DNA of 64,000 nucleotides, from the NCBI RefSeq assembly GCF_016124105.1, contig NZ_JADGMQ010000005.1:149064-213063 (forward strand), read 5' to 3'. Below the pieces are notes generated by a model. It was not told the origin of the DNA. It ran no database searches and was given only the letters and a program-made list of their open reading frames with translations. Position numbers and translations under genes: made by a program. The stretch comes from Aquamicrobium zhengzhouense. Lineage in GTDB: Bacteria; Pseudomonadota; Alphaproteobacteria; Rhizobiales; Rhizobiaceae. Shown in pieces: positions 36,307-43,290 of this stretch. How positions within the stretch are numbered: position 1 is the stretch's first letter; every line of letters starts with the position of its first letter.

Positions 36307-37097
36307 TCGGAACGCTTCGAAGCGCCGCAGCAATCGCCCTCATCCTGATCGCCTCGCTGCCAATGGCCCTCTGGCAGATCATCGCGCTCAAGAGCAATGG
36401 CCGCCTCGACGACGGCCGGATCCCGCGACTGTGGCACCGCATGGCGGTCAGACTGCTTGGCATCCGCATTCATGTACGCGGCGCACCATCCAAAAAGCGC
36501 CCGCTCCTCATCGCCTCCAACCACATTTCGTGGTCAGACATCATGGTGCTGGGCTCGCTCGACGAGGTTCATTTCATCGCCAAGGCCGAGGTCGCCACCT
36601 GGCCGATCTTCGGCACACTCGCGCGCCTTCAGCGCTCCGTCTTCGTTGAGCGTCAGGCTCGGCGCAAATCCGGCGAACAGGCCACCGAGATCGCCAGGCG
36701 CATGAGCGATGGCGATCCGATGGTGCTCTTTGCCGAGGGCACCACCGGCGACGGCAACACGCTCCTGCCCTTCAAATCGACGCTCTTCGGCGCGGCGCAG
36801 ATGGCGCTCAGCGAGGGCGGCAGCGAGACCGTCTCGATCCAGCCGGTCGCCATTGCCTATACGCGCCTACAGGGCCTGCCGATGGAGCGCCGCCACCGCC
36901 CGCATGCGGCCTGGATCGGCGATCTCGACCTCATGCCGCATCTCCTTCGGCTGCTGCGCGAGGGCGCAATGGACGTCGAAGTCCATTTCGGCGAACCGAT
37001 CACGTTTACCCCCGGTGATGACCGCAAGAAGCTGGCCCGCGAGGTCGAACGACAGGTGCGCGACATGTTCGCGGCGGTGCTCAGGAACCCGGCCTGA
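36303..37097 (+). CDS. 1-acyl-sn-glycerol-3-phosphate acyltransferase family (PlsC or OlsA)
   Basis: A 264-residue membrane-associated acyltransferase. The catalytic NHISWSD (HX4D-type) and the second block FAEGTTGDGNTLLPF are clear; one N-terminal hydrophobic helix anchors it. The family includes PlsC, which makes phosphatidic acid, and OlsA, which O-acylates lyso-ornithine lipid in rhizobia. Motifs do not tell them apart. In rhizobia an olsA-type gene often lies near rimI, which favours OlsA slightly. It overlaps rimI by 4 bp and its end overlaps the convergent lipoprotein gene by 17 bp. Confidence 0.88.
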   Translation: MIGTLRSAAAIALILIASLPMALWQIIALKSNGRLDDGRIPRLWHRMAVRLLGIRIHVRGAPSKKRPLLIASNHISWSDIMVLGSLDEVHFIAKAEVATWPIFGTLARLQRSVFVERQARRKSGEQATEIARRMSDGDPMVLFAEGTTGDGNTLLPFKSTLFGAAQMALSEGGSETVSIQPVAIAYTRLQGLPMERRHRPHAAWIGDLDLMPHLLRLLREGAMDVEVHFGEPITFTPGDDRKKLAREVERQVRDMFAAVLRNPA

Positions 37098-37299
37098 CGC
37101 CGGAGACTTGTCGGTCCTGCTCAAGCGTCAGCGGCACGATGCCCGGCTCGATTGCTGGCGTCTGCGGCTCTGTGCCGACAACACCAGCAGCTGCACCAGC
37201 CGCAACGTGATGCGCCGCCCCTGACGATCGCGCGCCGGCGCAGCCGCCAAGGGCTAGCGCCGCCATCACGCCGATGAACGCGACGGGCCGCAGTCTCAT
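37081..37299 (-). CDS. small lipoprotein of unknown function
   Basis: A 72-residue protein with a lipoprotein signal peptide ending in the lipobox LGGC (Cys20), then a low-complexity Ala/Gly-rich segment ([15 protein letters not shown]) and a polar tail. The ATG overlaps the dtd stop by 4 bp, so it is translated from the dtd message. No family recognised. The 3' end overlaps the acyltransferase gene. Confidence 0.72.
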   Translation of the reverse strand: MRLRPVAFIGVMAALALGGCAGARSSGAAHHVAAGAAAGVVGTEPQTPAIEPGIVPLTLEQDRQVSGVRPGS

Positions 37300-37739
37300 T
37301 TCGCCGCCGTGTCGAGCCAGATCGTCACCGGCCCGGAATTGACCAGCGCGACCTGCATGTCCGCCCCGAACTCGCCATTGGCAACGCGGATTCCCTGACC
37401 CGCAAGCGATGCCGAAAAATACTCATAGAGCCGCCGCCCGTCTTCGGGCGCAGCTGCGCTTGAAAAGCCGGGCCGGTTTCCCTTGGTCTCGGCGGCCAGC
37501 GTGAACTGGCTGACCACCAGCGCCTCACCACCAATATCCAGCAGCGATCGGTTCATCCGGTGTTCGTCGTCGCGAAAGATCCGCAGCTTCGCAATCTTCT
37601 GCGCCAGCCAATCGGCTTCCTTTTCCGTATCTCCCTGCATGGCGCAGACGAGGACCAGCAAACCGGCTCCAACCTCGCCGACCACCCGCCCGTCAACCGT
37701 GACCGACGCCGAAGAAACCCGCTGAACCAACGCGCGCAT
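37296..37739 (-). CDS. dtd: D-aminoacyl-tRNA deacylase
   Basis: Dtd removes D-amino acids (and glycine from mischarged tRNA-Ala) from tRNA. The 147 residues begin [17 protein letters not shown] and carry the catalytic-site motifs [16 protein letters not shown] and [11 protein letters not shown], the cross-subunit Gly-x-Pro motif being GPVT. It is the first gene of a two-gene leftward unit with the small lipoprotein. Confidence 0.96.
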   Translation of the reverse strand: MRALVQRVSSASVTVDGRVVGEVGAGLLVLVCAMQGDTEKEADWLAQKIAKLRIFRDDEHRMNRSLLDIGGEALVVSQFTLAAETKGNRPGFSSAAAPEDGRRLYEYFSASLAGQGIRVANGEFGADMQVALVNSGPVTIWLDTAAK

Positions 37740-37840
37740 ATGCAGACCTGTTTTGTGATTGAGTGAAAAGGTGGGAATGAGGCCGACGATAGAAGCGTAC
37801 CTGACGGACCTGTGTGCCCTTCATCGGTTCCCGTAATGGG

Positions 37841-38032
37841 CTAAGTTGCAGAAAGCATCTCGGGCGGAAGGTTTTGCCGCGCGTTCATGACTTCCATGCC
37901 AACGATACGGCCATCGCAGTCGAAATCGAGAACAATACCAACTGAAACACCATCGCTTTCTTGTACGGGTTCTGACGAAAACCCTATGTAAGCAGCATCA
38001 GCTTCTGGATCGTATTTGAATGTAGGCGTCAT
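37841..38032 (-). CDS. DUF2283 family protein
   Basis: A 63-residue protein with the DUF2283 pattern: FKYDPEADAAYIGF, then VGIVLDFDCDGRIVGMEVMNA. The ATG follows AAGGCGAGA and overlaps the upstream stop by 4 bp. DUF2283 proteins often occur in pairs with DUF4258-type small proteins, proposed as toxin-antitoxin-like modules; this is not proven. Confidence 0.85.
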   Translation of the reverse strand: MTPTFKYDPEADAAYIGFSSEPVQESDGVSVGIVLDFDCDGRIVGMEVMNARQNLPPEMLSAT

Positions 38033-38277
38033 TCTCGCCTTCTCGCTCGCCGGTCTAGAAAGGCCGTTATTATACGGATTTCAGACCCCGTTTCCACCAC
38101 AGCTACCCGCACCACACGCCCATCCCTCTCAGGAAGCGCGAGAAGCCGCCGTTCCACGGCCTCTTGCGTCGGATCGGTGTCGACCCATGCCGGCAATTCC
38201 ACTGCCCTCTCGATCAATTCCTCCCCTTTAGTTGCGCCTTTAAGAGTTTCCGCGCCCAGGCAACCAGTCCCGCTCAA
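38029..38277 (-). CDS. small protein, possibly DUF4258-like (start uncertain)
   Basis: An 82-residue frame from a TTG codon at 38277. The middle, EEAVERRLLALPERDGRVVRVAVVETGSEIRIITAFLDRR-like region, resembles the C-terminal half of DUF4258 (a short basic beta-strand protein ending in a T-A-x-x motif). There is no Met codon in the frame, and the open frame continues 63 bp upstream to a TAA, so the true start is unclear and N-terminal truncation is possible. It overlaps the DUF2283 gene by 4 bp, which supports it as a real, co-translated gene. Confidence 0.45.
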   Translation of the reverse strand: MSGTGCLGAETLKGATKGEELIERAVELPAWVDTDPTQEAVERRLLALPERDGRVVRVAVVETGSEIRIITAFLDRRARRRE

Positions 38278-38350
38278 TCGCTTCAGAGCAAAAGGGGTGA
38301 TACGCGCCGGTTTGGTCTGCCTCGACTGAAATGATTAGCCGGGACAGGGC

Positions 38351-38390
38351 TTGAAGCTGCGCGCAGGGAGGAAAGATACTGTTCAACAGT
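38351..38390 (+). promoter_or_regulatory. candidate promoter and palindrome for the AI-2E/GAF gene
   Basis: TTGAAG (38351-38356), 18 nt, then GATACT (38375-38380). The -10 box runs into a perfect 6-1-6 palindrome, ACTGTT-C-AACAGT (38378-38390), suitable for a repressor. The gene starts 28 bp further on. Confidence 0.45.
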
Positions 38391-38417
38391 GATGTCTGCG
38401 CATCAAGAGGTAGCCGC

Positions 38418-40811
38418 ATGCCAGGCGAGACTACAAAAACTTCGCGTCAACGCGTGGAGGCGGCTGACACTGCGCCGGCAGCGCCCGTCGACGTCGTCCA
38501 CATGGCGGCGGTGCTGGTCTCCGCTTCCGTCGTTGTCGCCGCCCTATACCTTGGGCGCGATGTCCTTCTGCCACTGGCCGTCGCCTTTCTGATCGGCTTT
38601 GCTCTCAGTCCGCTTGTTACCTGGCTGGGCCATCGCGGTCTTCCTCGCCTGCTGAACGTCATTCTCGTCATGGCACTCGTGCTGGTGGTCCTGGGTGGCC
38701 TTGGCGTTCTCCTCACGCAGCAAGCCCGGTCACTCTCTGCGCAACTGCCTACCTACCAGACGACCATTCGCGGCAAGCTGAGCGATCTGCGGGAAATGAT
38801 GCAGGGGCCCGGCATCTTCGATGGCGCAATACGTACGGTGGATGTGGTTCAGGATGAGGTTACGACCGAACCTGCCCAGGAAATTGGGCCGCCGCCGCAA
38901 AAGGTGGAAGTCATCGAGCCTGCCCAATCGCCTTTCAAAACCGCGATTGAGTGGCTGACCCCGGCCATCGAGCCGTTGACGACCCTTGGCATCATATTCG
39001 TCTTCGTCTTCCTGGCTCTACTCGACCGGCGCGATCTGCGTGACCGGCTTCTGCGACTTCTGGGTGGCAATCTGCATCGCTCGACCGCAGCAATTGAAGA
39101 GGCCGGCGCGCGGATCAGTCGCTACCTCCTGATGCAACTCCTGGTGAATGTCAGCTACGGCATTCCGATGGCGCTCGGTCTCTGGTTCATCGGCGTTCCG
39201 GGTGCGCTGATGTGGGGAACGCTTGCAGCGGTCATGCGCTTCATCCCCTATCTCGGGCCAGCGCTGTCCGCGATCTTCCCCATCGCACTTGCCTTCGCCG
39301 TTGATCCCAGCTGGAACATGGTCCTGATGACGGTCGCGCTGATTGTCTTTCTCGAGCTCGTTTCCAACAACATCGTCGAGCCGCTTCTATACGGAACGAG
39401 CACAGGCCTTTCTGCTCTCTCGCTGATCGCCGCTGCAACATTCTGGACGCTGCTTTGGGGGCCGGTCGGCCTGATCCTGTCGACCCCGCTGACCGTGTGC
39501 CTGCTGGTGCTCGGTCGAAATCTGCCACAGATGCAGTTCCTGGTCACGCTGCTTGGCTCGACGCCTGCGCTCGACACGCCAACACGCATCTACCAGCGCC
39601 TCATTGCCGATGATCCGGAAGAGGCGGTGGAGATCGCGACTGAGGCGATCGAGGAAACCTCGCTGGTCGACTTCTACGACGATGTCGGAATGGAAGTCTT
39701 GCGGCACACCATCGCCGACTATTCGCGCAACTCCACTGCCGAGTTCCGGCTGCGCATTTCGAATGGTCTCGACGACATGCTCGAAGACCTGCGTGAAGAT
39801 TTCCCGCCATCACCAAATTCTGCCGTCGGACCGCGCATCCTGTGCATCGGCGGCAAATGGGAACTGGACGCGGTCGCTTCGGAAATGCTCGCTCACGCGC
39901 TTGTGCATGAAGGCATGCGCGCGGAATTCCACGGTTTCAGCGCCACCGGATTGCGCAAGGTCGCCAAGCTTGAACTGGGCGATGTGGACACCATCGTCAT
40001 CAGCTACTTCAGCGACAAGCCTGCGGCACCAGCGCGCCAGATCAGCCGGCGAATCCGCCAGCATTGGCCGAACGTGAAGATCGTTCTTGCCCTATGGGAT
40101 GCCCCGGAAGATATGCTGAGCAAAGACGCACATCAAAGCCTCGGCGCAGACGCCCTCGTCACCACCATTGGCGAAGCAGTTGCCCGGCTGCGGCGCATGG
40201 TCAAGCCTGACGAAGCACAGGCCGTCGAAGCGGTCATCGCTCCTGACAATGATGCCGAGCGCATTGAAATCCTGCACGAGACAGGGGTGCTGGATGGCCA
40301 CGCACGCGAGGACCTCGATCTTCTTGCAAAGCGTGCAGCTGATGTCTTCAAGGTGGGCTTTGCCGTCATTTCCGCGATCGACGGCGACAAGGAGTTCATC
40401 ATCGGCCAGAGCAAGGATCTGCCGGGGGCTCGTACGCGGGACGGAACAGACATGATCGTCATGCCGCGGGACGATGCGGTCTGCAACCACGTCGTCTCGA
40501 CAGGCGAGGTTATGGTGGTGGATGACACCGAGCGCGACCCGCGTTTTGCCGATCATCCCGCAGTCGACCTCTGGAAGATCCGCTTCTACGCCGGCGCTCC
40601 GTTGAAGACGGCTGAGGGACATGTCCTCGGCGCGTTGTGTCTGCTCGACACCAAGCCCCATGAACTGACGGACAATGAAACCGCCCTTCTGGAGACACTT
40701 GCGGGCGACGTCGTTGCGGCCATCACCGGCGATGAGGATAACGAGGTGGACGTGCGGCATCCCGAGGAAGAAACCGCCTCCGCCACGGTGGGACAGAAGG
40801 TGCCGAATTAG
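38418..40811 (+). CDS. AI-2E family membrane protein fused to a Rossmann-like and a GAF domain
   Basis: A 797-residue three-module protein. Residues ~28-385 are an AI-2E (PerM/TqsA) transporter with about eight helices; the family motifs ALLDRRDLRDRLLRLLG, VPGALMWGTLAAVMRFIPYLGP and EPLLYGTSTGLSALSLI are present. Residues ~470-600 resemble a cobalamin-binding/response-regulator Rossmann fold (ILCIGGKWELDAVASEMLAHAL), without the DxHxxG cobalamin ligand. Residues ~614-770 form a GAF domain with the conserved DTERDPRFADHPAV and IRFYAGAPL. The ATG at 38418 follows AAGAGG. Usual AI-2E proteins are ~350 residues. The cytoplasmic tail suggests signal-gated transport or sensing. Confidence 0.88.
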   Translation: MPGETTKTSRQRVEAADTAPAAPVDVVHMAAVLVSASVVVAALYLGRDVLLPLAVAFLIGFALSPLVTWLGHRGLPRLLNVILVMALVLVVLGGLGVLLTQQARSLSAQLPTYQTTIRGKLSDLREMMQGPGIFDGAIRTVDVVQDEVTTEPAQEIGPPPQKVEVIEPAQSPFKTAIEWLTPAIEPLTTLGIIFVFVFLALLDRRDLRDRLLRLLGGNLHRSTAAIEEAGARISRYLLMQLLVNVSYGIPMALGLWFIGVPGALMWGTLAAVMRFIPYLGPALSAIFPIALAFAVDPSWNMVLMTVALIVFLELVSNNIVEPLLYGTSTGLSALSLIAAATFWTLLWGPVGLILSTPLTVCLLVLGRNLPQMQFLVTLLGSTPALDTPTRIYQRLIADDPEEAVEIATEAIEETSLVDFYDDVGMEVLRHTIADYSRNSTAEFRLRISNGLDDMLEDLREDFPPSPNSAVGPRILCIGGKWELDAVASEMLAHALVHEGMRAEFHGFSATGLRKVAKLELGDVDTIVISYFSDKPAAPARQISRRIRQHWPNVKIVLALWDAPEDMLSKDAHQSLGADALVTTIGEAVARLRRMVKPDEAQAVEAVIAPDNDAERIEILHETGVLDGHAREDLDLLAKRAADVFKVGFAVISAIDGDKEFIIGQSKDLPGARTRDGTDMIVMPRDDAVCNHVVSTGEVMVVDDTERDPRFADHPAVDLWKIRFYAGAPLKTAEGHVLGALCLLDTKPHELTDNETALLETLAGDVVAAITGDEDNEVDVRHPEEETASATVGQKVPN

Positions 40812-40875
40812 CGGCACCGGTTTGGGAACATATTGAAACGTTCGCCATTCCCCAAAGGAGCGAGGGGAGAAACGG

Positions 40876-41595
40876 ATGGCACAAGCCTATTGTGGACCGG
40901 CACCGGAGCCGCACTCTCTGGCCACGGCATGGAATTTCGACGTCGTCGCCTTGTCGATGTCATGCGCGCTTCTGTGTCTTTTTCTGTCGTCCGGCAGACG
41001 CGATGGAAGCCTGCCCCTCGCTGCCGCTCTCGGCGTCTTTCTGATCCTCTTCGTGTCACCATTTTGCGCCCTGACGGTGGCGCTGTTTTCCGCTCGGGTC
41101 GCGCACCACGTTATTCTCATCGCCATCGTCGCCCCGCTTCTTGCGTTGGCGTTTCCTCGGCCAAACAAGCTGTCTCTGCAGTTCCTCGTCGCCATCCACG
41201 CGCTGATCGTTTGGCTCTGGCACGCCCCGCCCGTCTACGATTTCGCGATTGCCTCGGCTTTGCCGTACTGGACCATGCAGGTAACTCTGCTCGGGAGCGC
41301 TTTTCTGCTATGGCAGCGTGTGCTTTCGCCGCAAACGCAATTGGCGTCGGCTCTGCTCGCGCTTCTCGCGACGCTGGTTCAGATGGGGATGCTGGGGGCG
41401 CTCCTCACATTTGCGCGTGAGCCACTCTATCAGGCGCATTTTTCAACCACGCTTCCCTTCGGCCTGACGCCGCATGCCGATCAGCAGCTTTCAGGCCTCA
41501 TCATGTGGGTGCCTGCCGCGCTGCCTTACATGGTTGCGGCCGCGCTTCTGGCGACACGGTCGCTGGACCGACATCGCGCATCGGCCACTCGATGA
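40876..41595 (+). CDS. ctaG: CtaG-type cytochrome c oxidase assembly protein (caa3_CtaG family)
   Basis: A 239-residue multi-pass membrane protein of the caa3_CtaG family, a copper-related assembly factor distinct from the periplasmic Cox11-type CtaG. Conserved His-rich helices are visible: SARVAHHVILIAIVAPLLAL, WLWHAPPVYDFA and EPLYQAHFS, with DQQLSGLIMWVPA near the C terminus. The ATG follows GGGGAGAAACGG. It overlaps the copD-like gene by 4 bp and heads the alternative oxidase cluster. Confidence 0.9.
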   Translation: MAQAYCGPAPEPHSLATAWNFDVVALSMSCALLCLFLSSGRRDGSLPLAAALGVFLILFVSPFCALTVALFSARVAHHVILIAIVAPLLALAFPRPNKLSLQFLVAIHALIVWLWHAPPVYDFAIASALPYWTMQVTLLGSAFLLWQRVLSPQTQLASALLALLATLVQMGMLGALLTFAREPLYQAHFSTTLPFGLTPHADQQLSGLIMWVPAALPYMVAAALLATRSLDRHRASATR

Positions 41596-42086
41596 TCTGG
41601 CTGAAGCTCCTCCACTTTGCCGCGATAGCGATCTGGAGCGCCGGGCTCATATCTCTGCCATCTCTCTATGTCCGGCGCGCCCAGGTGCCTGACGATGAAT
41701 CCAGGCACAGGCTTCAGGCGCTCGTCCGCTTTTTCTATGTGGTGATCATTTCCCCCGCCGCCTTTGTGGCGGTGGCAAGTGGCACGGCGCTGATCTTCCT
41801 GCGTGCAGCCTTCGAGCCATGGTTCTCGCTGAAGCTTCTCCTTGTCGGAGCGATGGTGCTGCTTCACGTCTTCACCGGCCTCATCATCATCCGCCTTTTT
41901 GAGGTCGGCAAGACCTATCCGCTCTGGCGTTCCGCGGCCGCAACCACGCTTACCAGCGCGATTGTCGGCTCCATTCTTCTCGTCGTCCTCGCCAAACCGG
42001 ACCTGCCCAATCTCATGCCCGAAATCTTGAATGAACCCGGCGGACTGAAAAGGCTCGCCGCCGACCTCAATCCTTTTCAGAGATGA
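41592..42086 (+). CDS. CopD/HemJ-like four-helix membrane protein
   Basis: A 164-residue membrane protein with about four hydrophobic helices. The first, MIWLKLLHFAAIAIWSAGL, carries the conserved His of the CopD/DUF2269/HemJ-like family; SPAAFVAVASGTALIF and LKLLLVGAMVLLHVFTGL follow. Members act in copper uptake or heme-linked redox reactions. Its ATGA overlap with ctaG implies a role in oxidase assembly. The last 20 bp overlap the convergent DUF2231 gene. Confidence 0.75.
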   Translation: MIWLKLLHFAAIAIWSAGLISLPSLYVRRAQVPDDESRHRLQALVRFFYVVIISPAAFVAVASGTALIFLRAAFEPWFSLKLLLVGAMVLLHVFTGLIIIRLFEVGKTYPLWRSAAATTLTSAIVGSILLVVLAKPDLPNLMPEILNEPGGLKRLAADLNPFQR

Positions 42087-42570
42087 TGAGGCCGACGCCG
42101 TGATCGAACACCAGCTTGCCACCATGCCAACCCGCCAGTCCGGTGAAGACGCTCGCCAGCACCGACAGCATCAAGCCATGCGGCAGGACGACATCGGGAT
42201 CGGCAAGCCGAAGTCCCCAATTGAGGCCGGCAATCGAAATCAGCATCATCGCCGCAAGGGCATGGGTCCAGCTGGCGACGCGCGCACGAATGCCCGGAAC
42301 CAGCAGCAATTCGGCCGTGCCAATCATCCCGGCCGCCACGCCGGCAGCGAAACCGAATCCTGCTGCCCACACGCCAGCCCGCAGCCAGAACGAATCGGCG
42401 CTCCACCAATAGAACACGTCGCATCCAAGCGTCGCGATGACAAAGGCGATGGGGAAATGCACGCTCATCGCATGCAAGGGATGTCCGGCAACAGCAACTG
42501 CCGATTCCACCGGCTTGCTTGCAACTTTCTCGATGACGGGGTTGTGGCCGCTGGTTCTGGTCTCGCTCAT
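42067..42570 (-). CDS. DUF2231 membrane protein
   Basis: A 167-residue protein with four hydrophobic helices of the DUF2231 family (GHPLHAMSVHFPIAFVIATLGCDVFYWW, with conserved His residues; WTHALAAMMLISIAGLNW). It lies antiparallel inside the oxidase cluster: its end overlaps the copD-like gene and its start is 30 bp from the coxB start. Such proteins are common near heme-copper enzymes, possibly binding heme through their His residues. Confidence 0.82.
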   Translation of the reverse strand: MSETRTSGHNPVIEKVASKPVESAVAVAGHPLHAMSVHFPIAFVIATLGCDVFYWWSADSFWLRAGVWAAGFGFAAGVAAGMIGTAELLLVPGIRARVASWTHALAAMMLISIAGLNWGLRLADPDVVLPHGLMLSVLASVFTGLAGWHGGKLVFDHGVGLIISEKD

Positions 42571-42600
42571 GAAAGATCTCCCTCTCGAGCGAGAAGCGAT

Positions 42601-43290
42601 TTGGTCGCCGCATGGTTCCGGAGTTCTGCGGCAATCGTGTCAATCATCAGCCTTGCGGCCTGTGCTGGTCCCTTGTCTGCACTTCAGCCGGAAGGTCCTG
42701 CGGCTCGAGGCACTGCCACCCTTTGGTGGTCGATGCTGATCGGGGCTGCGGTGATCTTTCTCGCCGTCCTGGCCATTTCGGCGCTGGCTATTCTTCGCCC
42801 TGCCGTCGTCGCGTCCTTCGGTGCGCGTCGTACCATCTTGTGGGGCGGACTGATCGTCCCGACCGTGATCCTCACCATCCTGGTCATTGCAGCCTTTGCG
42901 CTTGGCGAGCGCCTGCTCGCAACGCCACGCGAGGAGATGCCCTTGCGCATCGACGTGACCGCCCGCCAATGGAACTGGGAATTTCGATACCCGGGTGGAG
43001 AGAGTACTGCGAACAAGGTGCGCATCCCGGTTGGCGAGGACGTCGATTTCGCGCTTACCAGCGAGGACGTCATCCACGGCTTTTGGATTCCGCGCCTCGG
43101 CGGCAAGCTCGACGCCATTCCGGGGCACACCAACGTCATCCGACTCCGCGCCGACCGACCCGGCACCTATGGTGGCGTTTGCGCTGAATATTGTGGCACC
43201 GGCCATGCGGTGATGCCGTTTACGGTCGAGGCAGTGTCGCGAGAAGAATTCTATTCGGTTCCCGCACAATCTGCGGAGCTGCGGCCATGA
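42601..43290 (+). CDS. coxB: cytochrome c oxidase subunit II (lipoprotein, CuA)
   Basis: Subunit II accepts electrons from cytochrome c at its CuA centre. The 229-residue protein begins with a lipoprotein-type signal (lipobox LAAC, Cys21), has two membrane helices and the periplasmic cupredoxin domain. The CuA ligands appear in CAEYCGTGHAVM, with DVTARQWNWEF and DVIHGFWIPRLGGKLDAIPG also typical. No ATG fits; a TTG at 42601 after GAGAAG gives a complete signal peptide. No C-terminal cytochrome c domain is present. It overlaps the coxA-coxC fusion by 4 bp. Confidence 0.85.
   Translation: MVAAWFRSSAAIVSIISLAACAGPLSALQPEGPAARGTATLWWSMLIGAAVIFLAVLAISALAILRPAVVASFGARRTILWGGLIVPTVILTILVIAAFALGERLLATPREEMPLRIDVTARQWNWEFRYPGGESTANKVRIPVGEDVDFALTSEDVIHGFWIPRLGGKLDAIPGHTNVIRLRADRPGTYGGVCAEYCGTGHAVMPFTVEAVSREEFYSVPAQSAELRP

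Noticed and set aside
40825..40850. GGAAC followed by CGTT before ctaG, as an EcfG promoter
   Set aside because: The spacing is only 9 nt; 16-17 nt is needed.
42100..42600. Upstream extension of coxB across the DUF2231 gene
   Set aside because: It would add ~167 residues with no relation to subunit II; the TTG at 42601 gives a normal signal peptide.
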